Source of the DNA: Chitinophagales bacterium
GTDB taxonomy: Bacteria; Bacteroidota; Bacteroidia; Chitinophagales; Saprospiraceae
Length of the DNA: 56,191 bases
NCBI GenBank assembly: GCA_026928325.1
Contig: JAIXKS010000023.1
Span: 32,767 to 88,957 of the forward strand
Reading direction: 5' to 3'
Shown piece by piece: positions 35,963 to 46,530 of this stretch. Each line of letters starts with the position of its first letter. Position 1 is the stretch's first letter. The notes beneath the pieces are model-generated. The model ran no database searches. It was not told where the DNA came from and saw nothing but the letters and a program-made list of their open reading frames with translations. A program made the translations under genes and the position numbers.

Positions 35963-38900
35963 ATGGTAAAACAAGATTTACTTACCCGCTTTGGGAGGAT
36001 TCCGGTATTGAATCAATTGCTGTTGAGTCTTCTCTTTTTACTTACTTTTAGTATTGGTGGTTTTGGACAAGCACAGATTGTATGTAATGACAATGTGCAG
36101 GCTTCATTAGATGGAGATTGTCAGGCCGTAATCCGTCCGGACATGATTCTCGAAGGACCACTTTTGAGTTATGCACCACCATTCGTTATTACGATTGGAG
36201 GTAGTAATGTGCTTAACAACAACACCAATGCTCCGATTATTACTAAACCTGGGTTTTATAACGTAACTGTTACTAACTCTCAAGGTAACTATTGTTGGGG
36301 TACAATCACTGTAGAAGACAAATTGCCTCCTGTAGTTGATTGTTTATGCCCGGAAGGCAATACTGATCCGAGCTGTGAATTTGCTTGTGTTGAAGAAGAT
36401 GCTTTCTTAGCTGGAAAAACCACTTATCCTAAGACAACTGCCACTGATGCTTGTTCACCAGTTACTACTGAGTACTCTGACAGACTTGTTGTGCTTGGAC
36501 ACAATGGATGTGAAGGTAGAAAAATTATTCGTACTTGGATATTTAAAGATGCTTCAGGTAATAAATCTACTTGTGTTTCCGAGTATAGATTCTTACCTGC
36601 ATCATTAGATGATGTAACATTGGGTGCGCCTTACAATACGGTACATCTAACTTGTAAAGCTGATGTTTCTGAGCAAGGTATTTTTGCTTACTATACTGAT
36701 AAGTTGTATGATGTTTACTTACCTACATACTTATCTAATGTACCGGGTACTTACCCAACTCAAGCTATTGCTAGAGCTGCGGCTCGTGCTGCTGCAGAAG
36801 CAGAAGCAATTAAATATGCTTATCCTACAATTAATGGAGTGCCTGTAAATGGCAAGACTTGTAACATGTTGGCTTCTAAATCAGATACAGAAATTCGGGT
36901 TTGTGACTTATCATGTAGCAATAGTAAAAAGGTGATCCGTACTTGGACAATCTTAGACTGGTGTAATAGTACGATTAAGACACTAACACAGATGGTAATC
37001 GCAGTTGATGAAGAGGCACCGACCATCCAAGTTCAGGATGTATCTGTAAGTGTTGATGCTTGGTCTTGTGAAGGTAATCTATCATTGCCTAAGCCAGATG
37101 TATTAGTAGATAACTGTGATGCTAACCCTACTTACCGCGTGGTAGGACCGTTGGGCGTTAGAATTATTTATGATGCTGCTACTAAGCAATACATAGCAAC
37201 AGGTGTTCCTAAAGGAAATCATACCTTTACTTATATCGCTTCGGATTGTTGTGGTAATGAAAGAGAATATGATATTACAGTTTCCGTTGTGGATAAAACA
37301 CCACCAATTGCAGTTGCAAAACAACATATTGTTATTTCTCTTACGACTGACGGTTTAAATAGCGGTACTGCAAAATTATTTGCTAACTCAGTAGATAATG
37401 GTTCGTATGATAGCTGTACACCAGTACACTTAGAAATCAGAAGAGAAAAAGATAATTCAAAACCAAAAGATGGTTGTGGTTATACTGGTAACTTTACTTA
37501 TAATGATGATGGTCACCCATTTGATGGATCTTCTAATCCTAGCAGTTCAAACTATGATCCGGATCAAGGAGCTTATGTGAAGTTCTGTTGTGATGACCTT
37601 ACTGATTATGATGGAGATATCGCTTATGGTATCGTAAAAGTTTGGATGAGAGTATGGGATGATGGAGATATGAATGGACAATTTGGTACAGCTGGCGACA
37701 ACTACAATGAAACTTGGGTTGAAGTTAGAGTTGAAGATAAATTGCCTCCTAAGATCATTTGTCCTCCAACAGCTTATATCAATTGTGATGACGATGCTCA
37801 TGACTTGACAATTACAGGTAAGGCAATTGCATTCTCAAATTGTAAAGACCTTGATGTCACTTATACAGATAAAGATTACCTAAGCATTTGTAATGCTGGA
37901 CGTATCGAGCGTACATGGAGAGTAAAAGGTAATAATAACGTATTATGTGTACAGACGATTTATGTAGGAAGTGATGACTATGTATTTAGTGAGCGTGATA
38001 TTACTTGGCCACAAGATGTGACGACTAACTGTGCAGATATTTCAACGATTGGTAAGCCAACATGGACTTCTGGACCTTGTGATATGATCGGTGTTAGTCT
38101 AAAAAGCGATACTTTCTACTTTGAAGGTAATGCATGTATGAAGATTTTGAACAGATGGACAGTTATGAATTGGTGTACTTATGATCCAAATGCTTCTAAT
38201 CCAATAGGATACTACACACATACACAGGTGGTTAAAGTAATCGATGATGAAAAACCAGTGTTAGGAAGCTGTGATGACAGAGTATTTGAAGTCAATGACC
38301 ATGGTGATGAAGATGGAGACGGTAATATCTGCGAAATCAGAAACCTTACATTGACCATGACGGCTACTGACCAAGGACAATGTGCATCTAACTGGTTGAA
38401 GTGGATTGTAAATGTTGACTTATACGGAGACGGTGTGATTGATTATGAATATTCTTCTTTCTTACCTTCAACTGACGTAACATTTGATGATACGAATGGC
38501 AATGGTATCAAAGACGTATATGTATCACCTACAGGACAAGGAGAAGAAGTGCGTGTAAGACTTCCAATCGACCTTTCTGTAAGTTCAGGTACACATAAAG
38601 TAACTTGGAAAGTAGTAGATGGTTGTGGTAACGTAACTGCTTGTACACAAAACTTTAGAATCGTGGACAGAAAGAAACCAACGCCTTATTGCTTACACAT
38701 TAGTTCTGCATTAATGCTTAATGGTGAGGTGGAATTATGGGCTGAGGACTTTAACTTAGGTTCTTTTGATAACTGTACTAGTAAATCAAATCTTAGATAT
38801 ACATTTGACGAAGCATACCCTGTTGCATCTAAAATAAATCAGATCCATTACTTTAAAGGCAATGGTCAGAATGCTACAGAAGCTGAATACAATCTTGGTA

Positions 38901-40279
38901 TTGCTCAAAAATGGCTTCCATCAAGTAACAGTTCAGGTAGAATCTTCAACTGTGATGATTTACCTTACGTAGATGTAAAAATGACAGTATGGGATGAATC
39001 AGGTAACTATGATTATTGTGTAGTAAGATTGAATCTTGCGGATAATCAGGGCGCTTGTGGTAGTACAATCACGACTTCTGTTTCTGGACAGTTGTTGGAT
39101 CCGGCTGGAAATCCTGTGACTGATGCTGAGATTGCTTTAGACAATGGAAGACCTGAAATGTTGAAGACAGTTTCTTCAAAAATGAATGGTTATAGTTTCC
39201 AAGATGCTGTTATGTACTATGATTATAATATAACAGGTAAGAAAAATGATGATTATTTGAATGGTGTTAGTACGTTAGACCTAGTGTTGATACAACGACA
39301 TATTCTTGGCCTAGCTAAGATAACGAATCCATATTACATCATTGCTGCGGATATTAATAGTGATGGTAGGGTTACAGCTTCAGATATGTCAGAATTGAGG
39401 AAATTGATTTTGGGTATCTACAATAATTTCCCTAACAATGACAGCTGGAGATTTGTAAATAGTAATGCACCATTTACAGATGCAACAAATCCATTCCCAT
39501 TCAAAGAGCAAGTTGTTATCAACAATCTCTCTAATGAAATGAAGAATCAGAACTTTGTAGCTGTAAAAATCGGAGACGTAAACGGAACAGCTAAGGCTAA
39601 TATCCAAAGCGGATCTACAGAAACAAGAAGTAACGTAGCTTTGACTTCTCAGAATGCTTATGCTCATGCAGGTGAGATTCAAACGATTACTTTGAGTGCT
39701 GACGTAGAGGATGTTTACGGTATGCAGTTTACATTAGATGTTAATCATGCAGATTTATTGTATATTTATGTTGGTGGCCAAAGATTGGAATATGACCATA
39801 TTGCAAAAATGGGAGAAAACAGATATACAGTAAGCTGGAACGATATCGACGGTGTAAGTGGTCAGGATCTTATTTCTATCCAAATTCAACCGAATACAGA
39901 TGGTAATATCGCTGATATGATCGAAGTTAACTCTTCACTTACTCAAGCTGAAGTTTATGCAGGTGATGCATTAAATGTTAGTAAATTGTCCCTAAGATTT
40001 ACTAATGACAATACAGCTGAGTTTGCTATGTATCAGAATGAACCGAATCCATTTACAGAGAAAACTCAAATCGCATTTAGCTTGCCTGAGGCTGCTGATG
40101 CAACCCTTAAAATATTTGACGTGAACGGTCAGATAATCTATTCAAAGACTGGGTCATTTGGTAAAGGTATGAATACATTCACTCTAAACAAGAAAGATCT
40201 TCCATCTACAGGTGTGATGATTTACCAAGTTGAAAGTGGAAATTATATCTCTACTAAAAAAATGATCGGACTCGAGTAA
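35963..40279 (+). CDS. second giant secreted HYR-like repeat protein with dockerin-like, cohesin-like and T9SS type A sorting domains
   Basis: This 1438-residue protein is a paralogue of the 19578 gene product with the same domain order. The signal peptide ends near FSIGGFGQA. HYR-like motifs fall near residues 117, 348, 443, 590, 759 and 901 (DKLPPVVDC, DEEAPTIQV, DKTPPIAVA, DKLPPKIIC, DDEKPVLGS, RKKPTPYC). W-T-x-x-D/N-WC motifs sit near 333 (WTILDWC) and 734 (WTVMNWC). A dockerin-like EF-hand pair lies at about 1095-1152 (STLDLVLIQRHILG, ADINSDGRVTASDMSELRKL). A cohesin-like domain (about 1230-1345) and a type A sorting domain (EPNPFTEKTQIAFSLPEA) follow. Arg codons are largely AGA, unlike many neighbours, which suggests high expression. 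It is probably a major surface or matrix protein. Confidence 0.9.
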   Translation: MVKQDLLTRFGRIPVLNQLLLSLLFLLTFSIGGFGQAQIVCNDNVQASLDGDCQAVIRPDMILEGPLLSYAPPFVITIGGSNVLNNNTNAPIITKPGFYNVTVTNSQGNYCWGTITVEDKLPPVVDCLCPEGNTDPSCEFACVEEDAFLAGKTTYPKTTATDACSPVTTEYSDRLVVLGHNGCEGRKIIRTWIFKDASGNKSTCVSEYRFLPASLDDVTLGAPYNTVHLTCKADVSEQGIFAYYTDKLYDVYLPTYLSNVPGTYPTQAIARAAARAAAEAEAIKYAYPTINGVPVNGKTCNMLASKSDTEIRVCDLSCSNSKKVIRTWTILDWCNSTIKTLTQMVIAVDEEAPTIQVQDVSVSVDAWSCEGNLSLPKPDVLVDNCDANPTYRVVGPLGVRIIYDAATKQYIATGVPKGNHTFTYIASDCCGNEREYDITVSVVDKTPPIAVAKQHIVISLTTDGLNSGTAKLFANSVDNGSYDSCTPVHLEIRREKDNSKPKDGCGYTGNFTYNDDGHPFDGSSNPSSSNYDPDQGAYVKFCCDDLTDYDGDIAYGIVKVWMRVWDDGDMNGQFGTAGDNYNETWVEVRVEDKLPPKIICPPTAYINCDDDAHDLTITGKAIAFSNCKDLDVTYTDKDYLSICNAGRIERTWRVKGNNNVLCVQTIYVGSDDYVFSERDITWPQDVTTNCADISTIGKPTWTSGPCDMIGVSLKSDTFYFEGNACMKILNRWTVMNWCTYDPNASNPIGYYTHTQVVKVIDDEKPVLGSCDDRVFEVNDHGDEDGDGNICEIRNLTLTMTATDQGQCASNWLKWIVNVDLYGDGVIDYEYSSFLPSTDVTFDDTNGNGIKDVYVSPTGQGEEVRVRLPIDLSVSSGTHKVTWKVVDGCGNVTACTQNFRIVDRKKPTPYCLHISSALMLNGEVELWAEDFNLGSFDNCTSKSNLRYTFDEAYPVASKINQIHYFKGNGQNATEAEYNLGIAQKWLPSSNSSGRIFNCDDLPYVDVKMTVWDESGNYDYCVVRLNLADNQGACGSTITTSVSGQLLDPAGNPVTDAEIALDNGRPEMLKTVSSKMNGYSFQDAVMYYDYNITGKKNDDYLNGVSTLDLVLIQRHILGLAKITNPYYIIAADINSDGRVTASDMSELRKLILGIYNNFPNNDSWRFVNSNAPFTDATNPFPFKEQVVINNLSNEMKNQNFVAVKIGDVNGTAKANIQSGSTETRSNVALTSQNAYAHAGEIQTITLSADVEDVYGMQFTLDVNHADLLYIYVGGQRLEYDHIAKMGENRYTVSWNDIDGVSGQDLISIQIQPNTDGNIADMIEVNSSLTQAEVYAGDALNVSKLSLRFTNDNTAEFAMYQNEPNPFTEKTQIAFSLPEAADATLKIFDVNGQIIYSKTGSFGKGMNTFTLNKKDLPSTGVMIYQVESGNYISTKKMIGLE

Positions 40280-40307
40280 TCAACAATTTGCTTAAATTAA
40301 TTCCAAT

Positions 40308-40339
40308 GGGATGCATCAAATGGTGCATCCCTTTTTTTG
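40308..40339 (+). terminator. rho-independent terminator after the second giant gene
   Basis: A perfect 8-bp stem, GGGATGCA paired with TGCATCCC (40308-40331), with an 8-base loop, is followed by T7. It lies 28 bases after the stop codon. Confidence 0.9.
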
Positions 40340-40390
40340 TTTTATTTAAATTTTTAACTATAAGATTATACAACTTATTGGAAAAAAATA

Positions 40391-40398
40391 TAATTTTG
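40391..40398 (+). promoter_or_regulatory. candidate -7 box (TAATTTTG) of the CHU_C protein operon
   Basis: TAnnTTTG match about 155 bases ahead of the ATG at 40555 and downstream of the preceding terminator. No clear TTTG box 19 bases upstream. Confidence 0.3.
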
Positions 40399-40554
40399 TT
40401 GCTGTAGTACCAACTGTAGTTCTGAAATAGTTCAAATAACTTATTTGCTATGTGATGGAGTTCGGGCTTAAAAATTCGACTAACGTGTGTATGATGTGAG
40501 GTAGATTGAACTAAAGGAAGGTAAGTACTCGTTTGAAATTTACCCTAAAATTCA

Positions 40555-43500
40555 ATGCTTTTGCGACGAACATTTAATCACATATTATGGGCCGTTTTTG
40601 TGCTGACATTTCCCGCTTTTTTGAAAGCGCAGGAAGTAAGTTTTGAATCAAAAAATGCCATTGTTGTTTGTGATGTATCCGCATTAAATATTACGCTAAC
40701 TAACACGACTTCCGAAGATCTTCCACCTACGATTTTTACCTTAAATCTACCTTGTGGTATCGAATATGTGCCATCTAGTATTTCAGGCGCAATCGTCGAG
40801 TCTGATATCTCTAATCTCAAAAGACCTAAATTTGGAGTTCCTTTGGTGCGTTCAGGACGGAGTTATACTTTTTCAATTCAGTTGAATGCTTCGTGCTCGA
40901 CCCTAAATTGCTTAGACCGACAAGAGATCTTTTATTATAATGCCGAATGGAATCTAGGTTCATCGACCAAATCATTTACTTCCGATCCGCTGCGTGTGGA
41001 AAGTCCGAATCTTATTATTTATAATATTGATGATGTTTACACGGAAATCCCTTCATTTAAGTCTAAAACGAGAAACATTGGTATTGCCAACAGGCGAAAT
41101 GGCCGACTCCAATCTTTCGAATTGGTCCACAAACACGGCTCAAGCCTCAAGGTTAGCTACAATCTAGGTACTGTCATCGCTACTTCACCTGAAGAAACGA
41201 TACTTCGATTTTCTGGTGATGACTTTACTCAGATCGGCAATAAGGATAAGTATCTAGATATTAATGAAGAGCTACACCTTGTGGAAACTATCTTGGCAGA
41301 TGCATGCTCTTATGACATTCAATTCGTAAGATCAGACTATACGATAAAATGGGGCTGCGAAAATACATATTGTCAACAAAATACGGCTATTGCCAATGTG
41401 CGGATTGTACCGAATGATGACTTGGGCAAAAAGGTATCAGCCTTGCCTTTCGGCAGCGAACCATTCTGTTATGAGAACGGAACAGCTTTACAACGCATCG
41501 AATTTAATAAACAAAGACATAGCAATGCTTTAGAATACTTTACGGTGAATATCAATCATTATACCGGCAATAATCGAGGTATTCTTGTTGGAAGTGTTAC
41601 GGCACTTTGGACAGATCAGATTTTATATCAAGATACTTTTAGAAATGATTGCGGAAAATTAGTTGCCAAGGAAGCGCGCCTCATAAGAAATCGATTCAAT
41701 GCGACTGCGAAAGATACTAGTTTTGTTGTAACATTTTTATCTGCTTTCTGCGAGGAAAGTACATGTACTACCAAAGAAAATACTTGGCGGGCTTCATTCT
41801 TTTATAATAAGGAATGTACCGTGAGTTCGGATAAATCCCATGCTGACGTCGCTGCTTTAGGCAATTCGACGCTTCTGGCATCAAAGGCCTTTGTGGATAT
41901 CCTCGATGAAGCCGGCGAAATCATCCCGGTAAATAGTATTGCAGTGCTGATGACGGATGGGTTTAAGGGCATTCTAAAATTTGCGGTGCATGATACCCGA
42001 CTTCCTTTGGGGAGCGGAGATACCTTGTTCTTGGATTTAAAGATTCCTCAAGGTTTTATATTATTAAATGAAGATTTTCTTTTAAATGGTGTCGCTCCTG
42101 TTGCGGTACAACTCCTAGGTCAAGGCAGTCAACGAGTGTATCGATTGGCTTATATTATGCCTATCGAAAGAACCGGAACGATATTCGTTCCTTTTATTTT
42201 CAATTGTTATGAGGTCGTTCCTCCTGAAGATTGCAATTTGGATTATACGGAATGTGCATGTACGCCACCTCTGGTGTTGGATCAAATATCGATTACTTCG
42301 GTGTTGAAATTTGACGGCAATTGTTCGGACGGCTATTATCCGACGGGCTGTGATTTTGTAAATTATCAGATTGATTGTGATAATATCGAAGTTTGTTATC
42401 GCGATACGTTACCCGGAGGATTGCAGTACACGGCGAGACTTTTTAGGACATCTTATGGCAAGCCAGATCCAGATTTTGATGGTATTGCTGACGAGGGAGA
42501 ACCGCATACGCCGGAGGATTATCAGCTTTATAATTTTATTCCGGGAGATTCGATGAAAATCACTTTCGAAGGTCGGATCATCACCAATATACTGGGAAGC
42601 ACTTTCAAACACTTGGTGCTAAGGATGAGATCTTTGTCTTTTTTTGCTAATGATCAGACGACCTCGGAATTTTACCAATCTCTTTTATTGGGTAAGGATG
42701 GCGCCTTGAAGACGTACAGCAGTCAAATGACCTTGTTCAAGAAAAAGACTGGAGAAGCGTTCGTTTTTGATCGTGTATATGAACGGTACCACGATCAGGA
42801 TATCTTAATATATCTCTCGGCAGATACCCTAAGGACGTTGTTTCCTGAGGTGTCATTGCCGGCAGATTTTGTATTTGAGGCGGGAGATAGCATTTATGTA
42901 GAATTTTTAAAATTTATTGATATTTCTCATTATCACCGTGCAAAAGATGAGATTAAGCTAGGCGACTTTTTTGAATATACGGCAGCCTTGGATCATTTTG
43001 TAGGCAATGATATACCTGAACCGAACTTCGAACCATCACCGTGCGATTGTGGCCGATTTGGATTGTTTTTTCCTGAGTTTTTAATTTCTCAAATTCCTGT
43101 ATCGACGGGAGTTTCCTTTCAGAGTGCTAAGTTGTGCAATGACCAATTTACGAGTATCAATTTTTTGAACTTATCATTTGGGCATCAAAAGGAATTGCCA
43201 TTGCCGAAGGGCTATGTTTTCCCTTTTGAAGTAAAGGAGACGATCCTGCCGACACAAATAAAGATTGAGCGCAATAATGAGGTAGAATATGGTGAAATCA
43301 CAATATTGTATCTAGGAAAAGTATATCGAATTGCGCCGACAGAAGCTGGTGATTATTTCGTTTATGATTTGAAAGCTGCCGGTATGCTTCCCGCAGGCGC
43401 ATTTTCGAAGGTCGAACAAAGGCATATCCTTAAACTTTCTATTGGTATTCGACCCAAAGCGTGTGTTAATTTTACACCCAATGTTTCTTCTGAGCTGAAG

Positions 43501-46500
43501 ATGTATTTTGATTTGACGCCCGTTGGAAAGATTTATTACAAGGATTCTATTACCACGAATATTAGTATTTCATTTCCTCGACCGGATATTCAGATGGCGC
43601 TCTTTCAAAAAGAAGTTACTGCTTTTTCCAATGAGTTTAATACCAAGTTTACGGTTTGTTGTCCTAAGTTGATTAATGTGGTAGAAAATGTGTATTTTCG
43701 TATTCTCAATCCATCGGGCAATATTTCTAATCTCCAACTTCGGGATACGATAACTGGAGAAATTTATACATCCGTGCAGGGTATTTTCAATATAGGCGCT
43801 CTAACCAATCAAGCAACTCGGTTTTTTGAACTTTCAGGGATATCAAAGGGATGCGGAAAGGAAAAATTGCTTTTAGAATACGGATTTGATTGCCTGCCAT
43901 ATACCGATCCGGCCGTTCAACCGTGTTTCAGAAGCTATGATTCTTTAGAAATTCACTTTCCAAAAGCAATAGTAGATCTGATTGCCGACGATACGGATCA
44001 TGAGCTTTTACAACTTTGTGATACGATTTCGCAGCAAGTTACTTGGTATAATGCGGGTCTTGGAACTGCTTTTGACGTGCGTATTGCGGTGCAATTGCCT
44101 CCGGGTGTGCGATTGGCTCCAGGATCTGCCATTTTGTATTATCCAACCGGTACTCGAGATCGTCCGCTGTTATTGCCGGATGTAGCGCTACAAGACGGAA
44201 AATATATATGGGATCTCAAGGCATTTTGGGATATGCATGCTATGAATGGACTTGCTGGAGCTACTTCAGTACCTGAAAATGGGTTTGACTTGGTCTTTTC
44301 TGTCGTGACCGATTGTGCCTCGACAAGTGGCCTTCCCATCCTCTATCATTTAGCGGCTAATGATGGTTGTGGCAACCCAATCAATCGGCTGACTAAGGCA
44401 GGATCTGTTTTAGATATTGAGCATGATGAAAGTCAAGAAGCAGCAGAAATTTTTCTTGAAGCAGCTTTTGTAGATGCATGTCAGAGAGATCGGATGACGT
44501 TATCATTAAAAACGAAGCGACCCTCTGAAGGCTCCTCAAATATTTTAGTCAGTCTTCCTCAAGGCTGGACAGTAGATACAGCCACCTTGTCGGGTAATCT
44601 TACGGATAATATGCCTCGTTTTGACCAAGGACTTTACCTATGGAATTCTTCTTCGGATGATGAAGATCTTGTGTTAGAATTTGAGATAATCCATTCGAGT
44701 GCAAATTATTGTATGACCGATAATATATCGGCTTATATATCCTCTTCGGCTTCTGCGGATTGTATCGCTTCTGGGGCGCCTTGTGAGGTAAATGTCATCT
44801 CAGGATCGACAACGATTCCATTAATCGTCCAAATGCCGGAATATGCTTGGCTTAGTAGTAGTGTCGCTGTAAGGGATGGACAAATTGAGGTACATGGAAG
44901 TATCGAGCAAATATCAGGTTTTAATATTCAAGCTCCTTTATCGGCTAAAATTGTTGTGGACATAAATGCCAATGGCATCTTTGATCCGGATGATTTTATC
45001 GTTGGCAATATCGATTTTTCAACGTGGAATCCTTCTAATATTAGCGTGAGTACGGTTGTCATAGACAGCGCTGAGATCGGCTCTATCTGCCATTTACTCC
45101 TTGTACTCGCTACGGATACCAATTGTATATGCAGTGATTTAGTAATTCCTATAAGAGATATTAGCTATAATCAAGGGCATTTTGACATTTGTAGCGGAGA
45201 CACCCTTTCTATTGGCATTGAAGCCCATTCAAACGATTTATACCAATGGAATGCTGCATCAGGATTAGGTTGTACCCAATGTTCAGAGACGACTTTTAAT
45301 GTTTTAAATTCTTCGACGCTTCCAGTCCGGTATGACAAGGTTTTAACGGTTTTGACGGATTCTGGATGTAGTATCCGATATCTTTACAGCATCACGGTCA
45401 ATCCGCTACCCAATGTGGCTATTGAAGACTTGTCGATTTGTCAAAGCGATACGGTTTTTATCATCGCTTCTCCAGCTGTTTCTTACGAATGGTCCGGGCC
45501 GAATATTTTGCAAAACAACCAACAAATCTTAGTGGCACTTCCGGATTCATCAACCTTGTATCAATACGTCTTAACCAATGAATATGGTTGTTCTTCGGAC
45601 GGCATTGTCAACGTTCATGTGGATCTGCCGCCGGCTATTCGAGTACTTCACGATCCATCGTTGTGTCCTACCTCAGAGGCTCGTATTCTGATAGAGGCAT
45701 TCCATACTTCGTCTTTTACATGGACCGACGGGGTAGGGCGTTTATCTGATATTTATACGCTAAATCCGAGTGTACTAGTCTTAGAAGACTATGATTTTGG
45801 TCTTCAGCTTATTAATGGAAATTGTCGAGTAGATACCATCGTTTCGGTTCGTTTTTATCCGGAAACCATGGAATATTATACGGAAGATATTTGTGATGGC
45901 GACACCTATATGTTTGGCGATATGACCTTGCATCAAAGTGGTCGATATTGTTTGGTTTTTCAAAATGTTTATGGCTGTGATTCGACGGTTTGCATTGACT
46001 TAGAGGTAAGATACCCGGAAGTATTTCCTATCGTTGATACATTATTTAAAGAAAGTGATGTCGATTTGATCATTCGAGCACCGGAAGGTTATACCGGCTA
46101 TGCATGGAGTCCTCCTGATTTTCTCTCATGTTTAGGATGCTCTGCGCCATTTACGACTACGCCTGAAACAATCATTTATACCGTTATCTTGGTGGATGAT
46201 ATTGGGTGTACGACAGAAAAGAGGTACAATATCCTCGTAAATCAAGGATGTAAAGAAGGAGCAATCTTTTTACCTAATGCTTTTTCTCCGAATGGAGACG
46301 GCATTAATGATGTTTATACGCTCAGGGATATTCAATTGTGTGGTCAAATGCATATCCGTGTTTACAATAGATGGGGCAACTTAGTATTTGAAGATTCGGA
46401 TTGGGATAACCAATGGGATGGAAGTTCGAATAATGGAGAACATTTGCCGCAAGGCACCTATTTTATAGAAATCGAATTTGGTAAGGGATTTGTCAAATCA

Positions 46501-46527
46501 GGCATGGTTGATCTAAGAAAACAATAG
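40555..46527 (+). CDS. giant secreted protein with T9SS type B (CHU_C, gliding-associated) sorting domain
   Basis: This 1990-residue protein has a signal peptide (NHILWAVFVLTFPAFLKAQ). The long body consists of beta-rich conserved-repeat or DUF11-like segments (residues about 30-1450) and Ig/PKD-like modules rich in paired Cys (about 1540-1890; ICSGDTLSI, ICQSDTVFI, LCPTSEARI, ICDGDTYMF). The last 95 residues are the CHU_C domain (GAIFLPNAFSPNGDGINDVY, then VYNRWGNLVFEDSDWDNQWDG and PQGTYFIEIEF). Such domains mark type B cargo, whose export in Flavobacterium depends on a PorP/SprF partner; that partner starts three bases after this stop. It is probably a surface adhesin or motility-type protein. 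Confidence 0.9.
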   Translation: MLLRRTFNHILWAVFVLTFPAFLKAQEVSFESKNAIVVCDVSALNITLTNTTSEDLPPTIFTLNLPCGIEYVPSSISGAIVESDISNLKRPKFGVPLVRSGRSYTFSIQLNASCSTLNCLDRQEIFYYNAEWNLGSSTKSFTSDPLRVESPNLIIYNIDDVYTEIPSFKSKTRNIGIANRRNGRLQSFELVHKHGSSLKVSYNLGTVIATSPEETILRFSGDDFTQIGNKDKYLDINEELHLVETILADACSYDIQFVRSDYTIKWGCENTYCQQNTAIANVRIVPNDDLGKKVSALPFGSEPFCYENGTALQRIEFNKQRHSNALEYFTVNINHYTGNNRGILVGSVTALWTDQILYQDTFRNDCGKLVAKEARLIRNRFNATAKDTSFVVTFLSAFCEESTCTTKENTWRASFFYNKECTVSSDKSHADVAALGNSTLLASKAFVDILDEAGEIIPVNSIAVLMTDGFKGILKFAVHDTRLPLGSGDTLFLDLKIPQGFILLNEDFLLNGVAPVAVQLLGQGSQRVYRLAYIMPIERTGTIFVPFIFNCYEVVPPEDCNLDYTECACTPPLVLDQISITSVLKFDGNCSDGYYPTGCDFVNYQIDCDNIEVCYRDTLPGGLQYTARLFRTSYGKPDPDFDGIADEGEPHTPEDYQLYNFIPGDSMKITFEGRIITNILGSTFKHLVLRMRSLSFFANDQTTSEFYQSLLLGKDGALKTYSSQMTLFKKKTGEAFVFDRVYERYHDQDILIYLSADTLRTLFPEVSLPADFVFEAGDSIYVEFLKFIDISHYHRAKDEIKLGDFFEYTAALDHFVGNDIPEPNFEPSPCDCGRFGLFFPEFLISQIPVSTGVSFQSAKLCNDQFTSINFLNLSFGHQKELPLPKGYVFPFEVKETILPTQIKIERNNEVEYGEITILYLGKVYRIAPTEAGDYFVYDLKAAGMLPAGAFSKVEQRHILKLSIGIRPKACVNFTPNVSSELKMYFDLTPVGKIYYKDSITTNISISFPRPDIQMALFQKEVTAFSNEFNTKFTVCCPKLINVVENVYFRILNPSGNISNLQLRDTITGEIYTSVQGIFNIGALTNQATRFFELSGISKGCGKEKLLLEYGFDCLPYTDPAVQPCFRSYDSLEIHFPKAIVDLIADDTDHELLQLCDTISQQVTWYNAGLGTAFDVRIAVQLPPGVRLAPGSAILYYPTGTRDRPLLLPDVALQDGKYIWDLKAFWDMHAMNGLAGATSVPENGFDLVFSVVTDCASTSGLPILYHLAANDGCGNPINRLTKAGSVLDIEHDESQEAAEIFLEAAFVDACQRDRMTLSLKTKRPSEGSSNILVSLPQGWTVDTATLSGNLTDNMPRFDQGLYLWNSSSDDEDLVLEFEIIHSSANYCMTDNISAYISSSASADCIASGAPCEVNVISGSTTIPLIVQMPEYAWLSSSVAVRDGQIEVHGSIEQISGFNIQAPLSAKIVVDINANGIFDPDDFIVGNIDFSTWNPSNISVSTVVIDSAEIGSICHLLLVLATDTNCICSDLVIPIRDISYNQGHFDICSGDTLSIGIEAHSNDLYQWNAASGLGCTQCSETTFNVLNSSTLPVRYDKVLTVLTDSGCSIRYLYSITVNPLPNVAIEDLSICQSDTVFIIASPAVSYEWSGPNILQNNQQILVALPDSSTLYQYVLTNEYGCSSDGIVNVHVDLPPAIRVLHDPSLCPTSEARILIEAFHTSSFTWTDGVGRLSDIYTLNPSVLVLEDYDFGLQLINGNCRVDTIVSVRFYPETMEYYTEDICDGDTYMFGDMTLHQSGRYCLVFQNVYGCDSTVCIDLEVRYPEVFPIVDTLFKESDVDLIIRAPEGYTGYAWSPPDFLSCLGCSAPFTTTPETIIYTVILVDDIGCTTEKRYNILVNQGCKEGAIFLPNAFSPNGDGINDVYTLRDIQLCGQMHIRVYNRWGNLVFEDSDWDNQWDGSSNNGEHLPQGTYFIEIEFGKGFVKSGMVDLRKQ

Positions 46528-46530
46528 CGC

